The notes beneath the pieces are model-generated. The model had not been told where the DNA came from, ran no database searches, and saw only the letters and a program-made list of their open reading frames with translations. From assembly GCF_000702265.1 (NCBI RefSeq), contig NZ_KL370881.1, positions 146,789 through 210,788 of the forward strand: a DNA stretch of 64,000 nt. The letters run 5' to 3'. This DNA comes from Butyrivibrio sp. NC2002 (GTDB lineage: Bacteria > Bacillota > Clostridia > Lachnospirales > Lachnospiraceae). A program made the position numbers and the translations under genes. Numbering within the stretch: position 1 is the stretch's first letter; each line of letters starts with the position of its first letter. Shown here piece after piece: positions 1-8,532 of the stretch.

Positions 1-917
1 GAATCTCGTTCGCTGAATTTCACAGCGTTAGTCGTGAGATTTATGAGCATCTGCTGCGTTCTGCCAAGGTCACATATGATTTGCGGGTTTCCGCGATATG
101 CACGATCTATGTTGACTGTAATATTTTTTTCCGAGGCAAGAGCTTTGGTTATGGTTTCAACCCCGTCAACTACCTCATCAAGAGACGTATCCATGGGAGA
201 AAGATTTAAGTTGCCTCCGTCTATCTTGTCGATATCGAGAAGATCTGACATCAGACGAGCCAGATAATTACTGGAGGTGTAGATTTTTCTCATTTCTGAT
301 CTGAGCATTTCGGGGTTATCCTGGTTCATGCCAAGATAAGAAAGAGAAGCGATAGCATTCATGGGATTTTTGATTTCATTACTCATTCGGGACAAAAATT
401 CGCTCATTCTGCGGTTTGCCATCTTCTCGTTTTCAAGAAGCCTGTCATTTAGACGGATTAGACGTTCGATTTTTTCCATTCTTTTGGCTTCATCAGTCAC
501 GTCCATAAAGGAGCCGACAAAACCTATTATTTCCCCTTTGTCATATATAGGGGTCTTGGAAGCTACGATCTCGCGCACTTCACCTTTTACAATACACTGA
601 CCGTGGACGTTATGAGTGCTTTCACCCTGCAAAACACGAAGCTCATCCTCCATGAAAGGAACAGGGTCGGGATGCCAGTTCATTTCTTCGTCGGTTTTTC
701 CAAGAACTGCATTCACTGAGTCAAAACCATAAAAATCCAGAAATGCCTGATTTACACCGACAAAACGCCTTTCGGTATCTTTCCAGAAAAGGCAGTCCTG
801 CGTGGTGTTTACAATCTTGTCAAATAAAAGGTCGAGACGCCCCTCAAGAGAAAAGCTTTTTAGCTTGTTTTCTTTTTTGGCTTGTACTACTTCGTTTTCA
901 TCTGTGTTGTTTGCCAT
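1..917 (-). CDS. PAS-domain sensor histidine kinase, degenerate H-box (C-terminus beyond window)
   Basis: Partial gene read on the minus strand from an ATG at 917 with an AGAGG-type ribosome binding site 8 nt upstream. The 305 visible residues hold a PAS-like sensor region (about residues 25-145, with WKDTERRFVGVNQAFLDFYG and the PAC-like GFVGSFMDVTDEAKR), a HisKA dimerisation region (about 170-240) and the start of the HATPase domain (N-box NLTTNAVKFS). The H-box reads FLSRMSNEIKNPMNAI, so the phosphoacceptor His expected in the S-H-E/D-I-R-T/N-P consensus is Asn180 (codon at 378-380). No membrane segment is visible, so it is probably cytosolic. By sequence it belongs to the hybrid/PAS kinases common in Lachnospiraceae; without the His it could act as a pseudokinase, or be phosphorylated through a receiver or Hpt domain outside the window. 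No response regulator gene lies inside the window. Confidence 0.85.
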   Translation of the reverse strand, partial: MANNTDENEVVQAKKENKLKSFSLEGRLDLLFDKIVNTTQDCLFWKDTERRFVGVNQAFLDFYGFDSVNAVLGKTDEEMNWHPDPVPFMEDELRVLQGESTHNVHGQCIVKGEVREIVASKTPIYDKGEIIGFVGSFMDVTDEAKRMEKIERLIRLNDRLLENEKMANRRMSEFLSRMSNEIKNPMNAIASLSYLGMNQDNPEMLRSEMRKIYTSSNYLARLMSDLLDIDKIDGGNLNLSPMDTSLDEVVDGVETITKALASEKNITVNIDRAYRGNPQIICDLGRTQQMLINLTTNAVKFSERD

Positions 918-978
918 TGTCCGATCCTCTCAATAAGAAAATTGAATAAATGAGGGTTAACTACGTGTGAATATTATC

Positions 979-987
979 ATTATAGCA
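979..987 (-). promoter_or_regulatory. Extended -10 promoter for the histidine kinase
   Basis: The minus strand reads TGC followed by TATAAT (plus-strand attata at 979-984), an extended -10 element about 60 nt upstream of the kinase start. No convincing -35 is visible. Confidence 0.4.
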
Positions 988-1015
988 TAGATTTATGTTT
1001 GTCGAGCCATTTAAT

Positions 1016-3097
1016 TTAATTAGGAAGAAAAGTATTATCGTTTTCAAATTCCGCTTTTATCAGATCGTACTCATCCCGGTTAAGGGAGAATAAAGAAGCA
1101 CATAGTTGGTCAAGTTCTTCATACATTTTGGCAATGGCTTCTTTGTCGTCTGTGCTTTTTTTATTCTTATCTGCTATGGCAATAATATCATCGACTATGC
1201 TTATTATTTTATTTTGCATCTCTTCATCAGCATAAGGTATCGGAAGGCTCTCAAGATGAGATCTTAATACCTTTACTGAGCGGAACTTTTTTCGGTAATA
1301 AAATTCTGTGGCTCTGCAGTTTAATATGGCAAGGATATATTTTGTGCTGAGTCCCTCAATCTGAGGTATCAGTATGTTACAACTGTTTAGCGACAGAGTC
1401 TGCTTGTCATCGTAAGAAAATACAAGTCTGTTCCCGATAAATCTGTAAAGGAGCTTTTCCTTTGCTCTGTAGTATTCGGTGGGAGCACATTGCTGGCATT
1501 TGTTTCTGTCGAAAGCTATGTAGCATTTTGGGACGCTAAATGCATATTTGTAAATATCTGCGCCCTTAAGTATCACCTCGTTGAGGGGACTTTTCCTTTT
1601 TTTCAGCATGTCTTTGTTGGAGCCTGTGACTATTCCCAATGCAAAAATACCGTTACCAAGAAGCGTCTTTTTTTCGGGGACCATATCCATTTTGCTAAGA
1701 AGCTTATATTCTTCATCAGGCATCAGGAAATCGAAGATTTCGGCATTTATCTTCCTTTTTTCTCTGATGGTATAGGTGCGACCATCCTCAAAAACCTTAG
1801 GACTCTTTAGGACAAATTCATCTATGTCATTTCCATCCGAACCTGACCTTTTTTTTAGCTGCAGGATAATGGATGGGCATTGTACATGGTCAAACACTTC
1901 ACCGAGGTATTCAAGGTGAGAGAGGGTGGTGTTTTTCAAAACATAATTTCTTATGGCTGTATGTGACCTGACATTTAGTATTGACTCTGGCAGCACATAA
2001 GATAACAGACCGTCTTCAGTAAGGCTTTCCACAGCCTTTTCAGTAAAGACGTCAAAGGATTCTATATTATTTGCCCCTCCGGACTCAAAGTTTTGAGACA
2101 AAAATAACTGCTGTGAATCTGAAAAACGTCCTCCCCATGGCGGATTTCCGAGAATGATATCATATTTTCTGCTTATATTTTCACACAGAAAATCCTGAAT
2201 TTTTATATGCTCCTTGAAAAATTCGTAGTCGGGGCTGCCATATTTCATTGCGAGATTTATTCTGGTAATGTAAACGCTGATCTCGTCTATGTCTATTCCA
2301 TATATATTTTCACGTGGGATCCCGGGAGGAAGCTGCAACAAGAAGTTTCCTGTTCCACAGCATGGATCCAGTATTGTTTTTTCAAGACCGCATGATAGAA
2401 GGGATGCCTCGAATAAATGACCAAGCAGCCGTTTGATGACTTTATTAGGAGTATAGTAAGCGCCTGTTCTTTTTCTTTGATCAACCATTTTTAGCGAGAT
2501 ATATAACAGCCCTAAAATATCCTCTCCCGGCTCGTAGATAAAGCGAATGGATGGAAGCGGGTATTTGCCAAAAAGGTCACTGAATAAGCTCTTATCGCCC
2601 AAAATATCGTCAATAAAAGGCGAGTATTCATCTATATCCAGATCGCCCTTTAAATATCTTATCAAGGCAGGCTCATCAGATTTGGGATTTTCATTATCAG
2701 GCCCTAGAAGTAAAGTGATCGCGGAGCTGGCAAGCAGAGCTCTGAGCAAAGTCTCCTCAGCATTATTAAACTGATCACTGCAGTTTTCATTTTCGATATT
2801 TTTTAGTATTTCCGAATAAGCTGACAGCAATTCTTCTGCCGCTTTTATATTGACTGATTTATCTGAAACATACGAACGGTACAGGAAATTACCGGATGCA
2901 AAACTCTTGTTGCGTCTGCTTTTTAAAAGCGTGCTGTCTTTTTGCAGACTTTTCTTTAAGTTTTCTACATATTCATCTGAGAAATTGTAGGCAGCTCCTC
3001 TTTTTCCCTGAGGAATCAGCTTTTTTAGTTTTACCCAGTTCCTGCCTGTAGCGGTAGATATGGATAGTTCCTTACATAATTCTGTCAGAGTATACAT
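1016..3097 (-). CDS. Solitary N6-adenine-type DNA methyltransferase with N-terminal helix-turn-helix
   Basis: A 693-aa protein with the gamma-class amino-methyltransferase layout. Residues 1-30 form a MerR-like winged helix-turn-helix (YTLTELCKELSISTATGRNWVK); residues about 60-200 are mostly helical; GAYYTP (212-217) is motif X; DPCCGTGNF (244-252) is the S-adenosylmethionine loop, motif I; NPPW (318-321) is catalytic motif IV. The C-terminal third (about 440-690) resembles a TaqI/Eco57I-type target-recognition domain. The NPPW tetrad predicts transfer of methyl to adenine N6 (established for NPPY/W enzymes). No separate endonuclease, HsdS or HsdR gene is adjacent and no PD-(D/E)XK motif is obvious in the N-terminal half, so it looks like an orphan methylase rather than half of a restriction pair. 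The start is set by GGAAGGAG upstream. Target sequence cannot be read from the gene. Confidence 0.85.
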   Translation of the reverse strand: MYTLTELCKELSISTATGRNWVKLKKLIPQGKRGAAYNFSDEYVENLKKSLQKDSTLLKSRRNKSFASGNFLYRSYVSDKSVNIKAAEELLSAYSEILKNIENENCSDQFNNAEETLLRALLASSAITLLLGPDNENPKSDEPALIRYLKGDLDIDEYSPFIDDILGDKSLFSDLFGKYPLPSIRFIYEPGEDILGLLYISLKMVDQRKRTGAYYTPNKVIKRLLGHLFEASLLSCGLEKTILDPCCGTGNFLLQLPPGIPRENIYGIDIDEISVYITRINLAMKYGSPDYEFFKEHIKIQDFLCENISRKYDIILGNPPWGGRFSDSQQLFLSQNFESGGANNIESFDVFTEKAVESLTEDGLLSYVLPESILNVRSHTAIRNYVLKNTTLSHLEYLGEVFDHVQCPSIILQLKKRSGSDGNDIDEFVLKSPKVFEDGRTYTIREKRKINAEIFDFLMPDEEYKLLSKMDMVPEKKTLLGNGIFALGIVTGSNKDMLKKRKSPLNEVILKGADIYKYAFSVPKCYIAFDRNKCQQCAPTEYYRAKEKLLYRFIGNRLVFSYDDKQTLSLNSCNILIPQIEGLSTKYILAILNCRATEFYYRKKFRSVKVLRSHLESLPIPYADEEMQNKIISIVDDIIAIADKNKKSTDDKEAIAKMYEELDQLCASLFSLNRDEYDLIKAEFENDNTFLPN

Positions 3098-3245
3098 ATA
3101 ACTCCTTCCATGAGAATACTTAAAGGTAAATCAATATTTATTGTATCACAATTAAGATATGGTATATTTGTAAATTTCTGTTACTATAGTCTACATAGAT
3201 ATTTTTTAGAAGAGAACTATAAAAGAGGGGCTTTTTAAAACTATT

Positions 3246-4874
3246 ATGAAAAAAGATGTGAGCAAAAAATCCGGAACAATGATTCCTTTGCTGGTTGTAT
3301 TGTCGCTTGCGCTTGTCATATATCTTGCGGTGGCGCTGTATTTTACCGGACACTTTCTGTTTAATACTTATGTAAATGAGATAGATGCGTTCAATATGAC
3401 TGCCTCGGAAATAGAAAAAGAAGTTTCGTCTGGTCTTGATGATTACAGACTGAGCATTTCTGCAAGAGGCGGGATAACAGAAGAAATAACTGCTAAAGAG
3501 ATAGGACTGAGGCTTTTGTCGGGAGACCAGTTCGTAGTTGCACTAAGAGAACAAAATCCTTTTCTGTGGCCTTCTTATCTTTTTAAAGACACATATATTA
3601 CTACAGAAACTATAGTTTCGTATCCCGAGGATGTGGTCAAAAAAAGAGTAGAAGAGATGCCGGTTTTTGATAAGGATATGATAAAGGAACCGGTAGATGC
3701 CTACATCTCCGATGAAGTTGGGGAGAATGGATTTTATATCGTACCGGAAGACCCCGGAACTGCCCCAAAAGAAGAGAAAGTACTTTCTTCAATATGTGAT
3801 GCTCTTGATGTACTGGATACAGATCTCATTCTTCCGGATGAGTGCTATGAGGAGGCTGAAATAAAAGAGGGCGATCCTCAGCTTATAGAGTTATGCAATA
3901 ATCTCAACAAGTTCTGCACCGCAAGGATAACTTATGAGTTTGGCGATGACACCATTGTTGTTGACGGCACACAAATTAAGAACATGTGCAATATATCAGG
4001 CACGGAGGTTAACCTTGATCAGACGCTTGTAAGGGAATTCGTCAATTCCATTGCAAGAAAATATGATTCTTTTGGTAAAAACAGGACTTTGACCACGCAT
4101 AGTGGTGAAACAATTGAGATAACAGGCGGAGATTACGGATGGTGGATGGATAGAAGCACAGAGACAAAAGAACTGTGTGATGCCATCATAAACGGTGATA
4201 AAGTGACGAGAACGCCGGTATACTTCGGAAAAGCAGCAGTGTACGGAGATAACGACTGGGGTGAGAATTACGTTGAGATAAATCTCACAGAGCAGCATCT
4301 GTGGGTATATGTGGACGGAATGGTTGCAGAGGAATCTGATTTTGTTTCAGGATGCGTAAATAAAAGAACTCCCACACCAACAGGAACCTACGGGATAACC
4401 TATAAGGAAAGAGATGCAACCCTTGTTGGAGAAAATTATTCATCACCTGTTAAATACTGGATGCCTTTTAATGGCAATGTGGGAATGCATGATGCAAGCT
4501 GGCGTTCGGAGTTTGGCGGTGAGCTCTACATTACAAGCGGTTCGCATGGATGTATAAATCTTCCTGTAGATAAGGCGGCTTCAATTTTTGATATTATTTC
4601 AAAGGGCGAGGCGGTACTTGTATACGGCGGAGAAACAGTTCCAAGAATTCCCGAACAGGTGCCTGGAGAAAATATAGATGAGACTCCTGAGGGAGGTCTT
4701 GAAGGCACGCAGCAGATAGTTCCGCAGGATGATGGCCTGGTTGCTCCTGAGGCAATTGAGACTTTGCCGGGGAGTGCCGAAGAGGTTCCTTTAGAAGAAG
4801 GACAGGAGGCTGCTGCGCAGAACGGGAGTGAAACAAATCCCGAGATAAATCCGGAAACAGGAACGGGTGAATAA
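3246..4874 (+). CDS. L,D-transpeptidase (YkuD) with N-terminal membrane anchor
   Basis: A 542-aa protein. A single transmembrane segment (about residues 14-37) anchors it in the membrane with the bulk outside. Residues about 45-330 form a spacer including a peptidoglycan-binding-like region that precedes the YkuD domain in Firmicute enzymes. The catalytic signature is VGMHDASWR followed by GSHGCINLP, with nucleophile Cys436. The enzyme should make 3-3 cross-links between meso-diaminopimelate residues or attach peptides to the wall. The last ~75 residues are a Glu/Pro-rich low-complexity tail rich in GTQQ, PEAIE and EEGQE-type words. It converges on a class A PBP gene, and the two share a bidirectional terminator, so two cross-linking enzymes of different type sit side by side. 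The start is a reasonable choice, although the upstream purine tract is only GAGGGG. Confidence 0.9.
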   Translation: MKKDVSKKSGTMIPLLVVLSLALVIYLAVALYFTGHFLFNTYVNEIDAFNMTASEIEKEVSSGLDDYRLSISARGGITEEITAKEIGLRLLSGDQFVVALREQNPFLWPSYLFKDTYITTETIVSYPEDVVKKRVEEMPVFDKDMIKEPVDAYISDEVGENGFYIVPEDPGTAPKEEKVLSSICDALDVLDTDLILPDECYEEAEIKEGDPQLIELCNNLNKFCTARITYEFGDDTIVVDGTQIKNMCNISGTEVNLDQTLVREFVNSIARKYDSFGKNRTLTTHSGETIEITGGDYGWWMDRSTETKELCDAIINGDKVTRTPVYFGKAAVYGDNDWGENYVEINLTEQHLWVYVDGMVAEESDFVSGCVNKRTPTPTGTYGITYKERDATLVGENYSSPVKYWMPFNGNVGMHDASWRSEFGGELYITSGSHGCINLPVDKAASIFDIISKGEAVLVYGGETVPRIPEQVPGENIDETPEGGLEGTQQIVPQDDGLVAPEAIETLPGSAEEVPLEEGQEAAAQNGSETNPEINPETGTGE

Positions 4875-4880
4875 ATAGTA

Positions 4881-4918
4881 AAAAAGAGGAAATCACATAA
4901 AAGTGATTTCCTCTTTTT
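4881..4918. terminator. Bidirectional intrinsic terminator
   Basis: Perfect 16-bp inverted repeat (arms 4881-4896 and 4903-4918, 6-nt loop) with A5 on the left and T5 on the right, so it can stop both the L,D-transpeptidase transcript and the convergent PBP transcript. Confidence 0.9.
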
Positions 4919-4935
4919 CTTTTTACGGTTTACAT

Positions 4936-7743
4936 TTAGTCACCGTTTACTATGCTTTCGAGTTCTTCCTGTGCCTGACTTATCTGTTCTGCGGCATTTT
5001 CAGCGCCTTCCTGTATTGCCTGCTGAGCTGTTTCTGCGGCTGAACTTTCAGGTGCCGGAGTTTCTTCAGCAGGTGTCTCGGCAGGAGTTTCTGCTGCAGG
5101 AGCGCTTTGGATGACAACACCGTTTGCAGCCATCTGTGCCTGTTCCTGCGCGATTATTTCAGCTATATTTGGCTGAGCCATGAAGTCTGCTGTGTGGTGA
5201 CAGGTAGCAGTAGGAGTCATCACAGTATTACCGTTTTCATCAACAGAAGTAGTGTAGTTTGACTCTGTAGGAGCTACTCCGGATTGTGCCTGCAAAGCTG
5301 CCGGTTCTACAGGAGTGAGCTCAAATATTCCGGTTGTCTTAAACGGACATTGATCGGTTGCAGGAAGGTTATCGCACTGACAAAGTGTTCCTGCATAATG
5401 TACATCACAACTGTCTGTAGGAATAGTACCTTCTGCAAAGTATTCGGTCATGAGGGCACCGTCACATAGACCGGATATTCCCTGTTTTCCTGATCTCGAG
5501 CATACAGTTCCTGTTACTACTGAATCGGGCTTGGTGAACTGCGTAGCGGGAAGATCTTCATGTATCTTCTCCATTACCGCACGCCAGAGAGTCTTTGCAA
5601 GTCTTTGCTCTGCGGTAGAAGACAGGTCTACGTTGTTGTCATATCCTGCCCAGGTTGTTGCAGTATAGTATGTTGAATATCCTGCAAACCATACATCGTT
5701 TTCATCGGAAGTAGTACCGGTTTTTCCGGCAATTGCTGTGCCACCGAAGTTAACAGCTGTACCTGTTCCGCTTGTTACAACGTCCTGCATGGCGCTTGTG
5801 AGAAGGTAAGCTGTTGAATCCTTAAGGATTCTTGTTGACTCGGCAGAAGTATTGTCCAGGATTGTATTTCCATCATGGTCAACAACCTTTGTATAAAGCT
5901 TGGGCTTTATGTATACACCGCCGTTTGCGATTGCGGCATAAGCGGCATTTAGCTCTACGTTCTTTACACCGTGGGTAAGACCACCGAGAGCTGTTGGAAG
6001 CTGGATATCTGAATAAACTTTGCCGTTAATTTCTTCGCTCTCAACTATTGTTGTAAATCCGAAATTCTTCAGATAGTCAAAAGCAAGCTGAGGAGTGATG
6101 AGCGTCATTGTCTTTACGGCGATGATGTTCATTGAATCCTTAATAGCTGTTCTGATCGTTGTCAGTCCTCTGTAGGATTCGCCGTACCAGTTGTTGACAG
6201 GTCTTCCGTCCGGATAGTTGAAAGGAGCATCATTAAATACTGTTGCAAGTGTGAGTCCTGCGCTGTCAAGGGCGGGTGCATAGGTTGAAAGCACCTTGAA
6301 GGTTGATCCGGGCTGTCTCACAGTATCTGTAGCTCTGTTGAGCGTTCTGGATGCCTTCTTTTCACCTCTGCCTCCGACCATTGCAACGATGTAGCCTGTT
6401 GAGTGGTCTTCGACTGTTAGAGAAACCTGAGGCTGAGGAGTTAAGTTTATAGACTCACCCTCTACAGTATCTCCTTCGGACATAACTGCGGCTTTGTACT
6501 CATCGATAGCTGCCTGAGCTTCTTCTTCAGAAGAAAAGAGAAGATTGAAGCTGCTTTTTTGCTCCTGAAAATATGACTTCATCATTTCTGAGCTGTAGTT
6601 TGTTTTGTTTCCTTCTGAATCTACAGTAGTAAGAGCATATTCGAGAAGGTACTTGGTTCCTTCAGGATAGTTTGCTTCGTCAGAGAATACTTCATCGCAT
6701 TTTCTCTGGATCTCAGGATCCTGAGTGGAATAAATCTTAAGTCCACCGCTGTACAGAAGTGTGTAAGCCTGTGTCTCGTTGTATCCTGCCTCGATCAGAT
6801 CGTCGATCAGCTGATTTGTGAGAGCATCTACAAAGTAGGAGTTGATGCTGTCATCTGTTGTCTCTTCATCGACTACCTGGATTCTTGCATATACGTCGTC
6901 GGCCATAGCTTCATCATATTCTACCTGAGTGATATAGCCGTGCTTAAGCATGTGATCAAGAACTTTGTCACGTCTTACGACGTTGTTCTCAGGATGTGTG
7001 ATCGGGTTATATCTGCTGGGGTTCTGAGTGATTCCGGCTATAACCGCACATTCTGAAAGTGTAAGGTTTGATACTGACTTATTAAAATATCTAAGTGAAG
7101 CAGCCTGTACACCAAGGGTATTACTTCCAAGGTTGATTGTGTTCATGTAGTTGAGCAGAATCTCGTCCTTGCTCATGGTTTTTTCAAGCTGTATTGCAAG
7201 ATATTGTTCCTGGATCTTTCTCTTTACCTTGGCAATATCGGAACTTTCACTTGTCCAGCCTGTAAAAACATTGTTCTTAAGGAGCTGCTGGGTAATAGTA
7301 CTGGCACCCTGAGACAACTCTCTGCTGGTGATACCGACAACAGCTGCACGGATGATACCCTGAATATCAATACCGTTGTGCTCGTAGAAACGCTCATCCT
7401 CTATTGCAACGAATGCATGGGCGAGGTTTTCCGGGATCATATCCCAGGTTACGGGTATACGGTTTGAATCGGTAGATACCAGTTTGGCTGTCTGATTTCC
7501 TTCGGTGTCGTAGACGAAGGTTGAATAACCGGTAGGTGTAACACTTATGTTTCCGATATCAGGAGCGGTATCTATAATCCCCCTGAAAACACCAATTCCT
7601 GCAGAGGTCAGGATAACGCAAAGACCGATAATAGCTACAAGAATCAGCTCGAAAGATATAAGGGATATTTTCTTCCCCCATTTTTTGGTACCTGAGAGGA
7701 TCTCCTGTTGCTGATCTCTGATACCTTTTCTTCCAAAATTCAT
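4936..7743 (-). CDS. Class A penicillin-binding protein (PBP1A-like glycosyltransferase/transpeptidase)
   Basis: A bifunctional peptidoglycan synthase of about 935 residues. An N-terminal cytoplasmic basic stretch is followed by one membrane helix (about 27-50). The GT51 domain carries the EDERFYEHNG motif with the catalytic Glu near residue 115. The transpeptidase domain has GSTFK (nucleophile Ser near 480), KDSMN as SxN, and AGKTGTTSDENDVWFAGY as the KTG box near 675. It ends in a ~100-residue Ala/Pro/Glu tail (PAETPAEETPAPESS). Polymerises lipid II and makes 4-3 cross-links outside the membrane. Start choice: an upstream in-frame ATG at 7755 overlaps the ribosome binding site GGAGGA, so the second ATG (7743), 6 nt after GGAGGA, is the credible start. 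Its 5' leader contains a perfect 11-bp hairpin. Confidence 0.93.
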   Translation of the reverse strand: MNFGRKGIRDQQQEILSGTKKWGKKISLISFELILVAIIGLCVILTSAGIGVFRGIIDTAPDIGNISVTPTGYSTFVYDTEGNQTAKLVSTDSNRIPVTWDMIPENLAHAFVAIEDERFYEHNGIDIQGIIRAAVVGITSRELSQGASTITQQLLKNNVFTGWTSESSDIAKVKRKIQEQYLAIQLEKTMSKDEILLNYMNTINLGSNTLGVQAASLRYFNKSVSNLTLSECAVIAGITQNPSRYNPITHPENNVVRRDKVLDHMLKHGYITQVEYDEAMADDVYARIQVVDEETTDDSINSYFVDALTNQLIDDLIEAGYNETQAYTLLYSGGLKIYSTQDPEIQRKCDEVFSDEANYPEGTKYLLEYALTTVDSEGNKTNYSSEMMKSYFQEQKSSFNLLFSSEEEAQAAIDEYKAAVMSEGDTVEGESINLTPQPQVSLTVEDHSTGYIVAMVGGRGEKKASRTLNRATDTVRQPGSTFKVLSTYAPALDSAGLTLATVFNDAPFNYPDGRPVNNWYGESYRGLTTIRTAIKDSMNIIAVKTMTLITPQLAFDYLKNFGFTTIVESEEINGKVYSDIQLPTALGGLTHGVKNVELNAAYAAIANGGVYIKPKLYTKVVDHDGNTILDNTSAESTRILKDSTAYLLTSAMQDVVTSGTGTAVNFGGTAIAGKTGTTSDENDVWFAGYSTYYTATTWAGYDNNVDLSSTAEQRLAKTLWRAVMEKIHEDLPATQFTKPDSVVTGTVCSRSGKQGISGLCDGALMTEYFAEGTIPTDSCDVHYAGTLCQCDNLPATDQCPFKTTGIFELTPVEPAALQAQSGVAPTESNYTTSVDENGNTVMTPTATCHHTADFMAQPNIAEIIAQEQAQMAANGVVIQSAPAAETPAETPAEETPAPESSAAETAQQAIQEGAENAAEQISQAQEELESIVNGD

Positions 7744-7771
7744 ATATTCCTCCATTAATAATTTTCATAGA

Positions 7772-7806
7772 TTCTTGCGGGCGATTTCCACTTTTGCCCG
7801 CAAGAA
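7772..7806 (-). promoter_or_regulatory. 5'-leader hairpin of the PBP gene
   Basis: Perfect 11-bp GC-containing inverted repeat (7772-7782 with 7796-7806, 13-nt loop) inside the ~90-nt leader predicted for the PBP transcript. It is not followed by a U-tract in the PBP direction, so it is not an obvious terminator; it may stabilise or regulate the leader. Confidence 0.5.
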
Positions 7807-7833
7807 GTGATATATTTTTCTAATGAAAATTTG

Positions 7834-7848
7834 TATAATATTATAGCA
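7834..7848. promoter_or_regulatory. Symmetric bidirectional -10 element between PBP and yigZ
   Basis: The 12-bp palindrome TATAATATTATA (7834-7845) is a consensus -10 for both strands: TATAAT rightwards to yigZ (start 7878) and TATAAT leftwards to the PBP gene. The leftward copy is extended by TGC (plus-strand gca 7846-7848). No good -35 is visible on either side. Confidence 0.6.
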
Positions 7849-7877
7849 AATAGTCAGATTAAAGAATAGGGTTAACT

Positions 7878-8510
7878 ATGGAAAATAAAGGAAGTTATAG
7901 AGTGATCCTCACTGAAGGCTCAGGTGAAGTGGTCGAAAAAAAGTCCAGATTTATCGCAAATGTGTTTTCGGTAAAGGATGTGGAAGAAGCAGAAACAAGG
8001 ATAGCAGCGATGCAGAAAAAGTACTGGGATGCAAGGCATAACTGCTATGCTTTTGTTATAGGCTCTGATTTTGGAATAAGCAGATGCAGCGATAACGGAG
8101 AGCCGTCAGGAACGGCCGGAAAGCCAATTTTTGAAGTTATAAAAGGCTCAGGTGTTACGAATGTTTTGATCGTTGTCACCAGATATTTTGGCGGAACACT
8201 CCTTGGTACAGGTGGTCTTGTAAGAGCATATACACAGGCTGCGCAGGCAGGACTTTCTGCCTCTGTAATAGGAGAGATGGTATATGGCGCTAAACTGCAT
8301 CTTAACGCTGATTACAATCTTGTCGGAAACATACAGTATTATCTTAGAAATGAAGGTATACCTATTGAAAATGAGGTATATACCGACAGAGTTGAGTATG
8401 ATATAACGGTAAAGATGGAAGACGTTGACAGAATAACAAAAGGGCTCACCGAAAAAACTGACGGTAAGCTCATAATAGAACAAAAAGAGGAGGGATACTA
8501 TCCATTTTAG
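7878..8510 (+). CDS. YigZ/IMPACT family protein (UPF0029)
   Basis: A 210-aa protein matching the bacterial YigZ family in length and domain order. The N-terminal IMPACT domain has KKSRFIANVF, RHNCYAFVIG, SDNGEPSGTAGKPI and VTRYFGGTLLGTGGLVRAY; a short ferredoxin-like C-terminal domain follows (about 140-210). The E. coli homologue's structure suggests nucleic-acid or ribosome-related binding, but no activity is firmly assigned; eukaryotic IMPACT modulates Gcn2. Transcribed from the symmetric -10 shared with the PBP gene. Its stop codon lies inside the terminator stem that follows. Confidence 0.9.
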   Translation: MENKGSYRVILTEGSGEVVEKKSRFIANVFSVKDVEEAETRIAAMQKKYWDARHNCYAFVIGSDFGISRCSDNGEPSGTAGKPIFEVIKGSGVTNVLIVVTRYFGGTLLGTGGLVRAYTQAAQAGLSASVIGEMVYGAKLHLNADYNLVGNIQYYLRNEGIPIENEVYTDRVEYDITVKMEDVDRITKGLTEKTDGKLIIEQKEEGYYPF

Positions 8511-8524
8511 TATCCCTCCTTTTG
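8488..8524. terminator. Bidirectional terminator containing the yigZ stop codon
   Basis: Perfect 13-bp stem (8488-8500 with 8508-8520) with a 7-nt loop, preceded by A5 and followed by T3. The yigZ TAG (8508-8510) is the first triplet of the 3' arm. The A-run serves the convergent zinc-ribbon gene. Confidence 0.88.
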
Positions 8525-8532
8525 AGTTGTTT

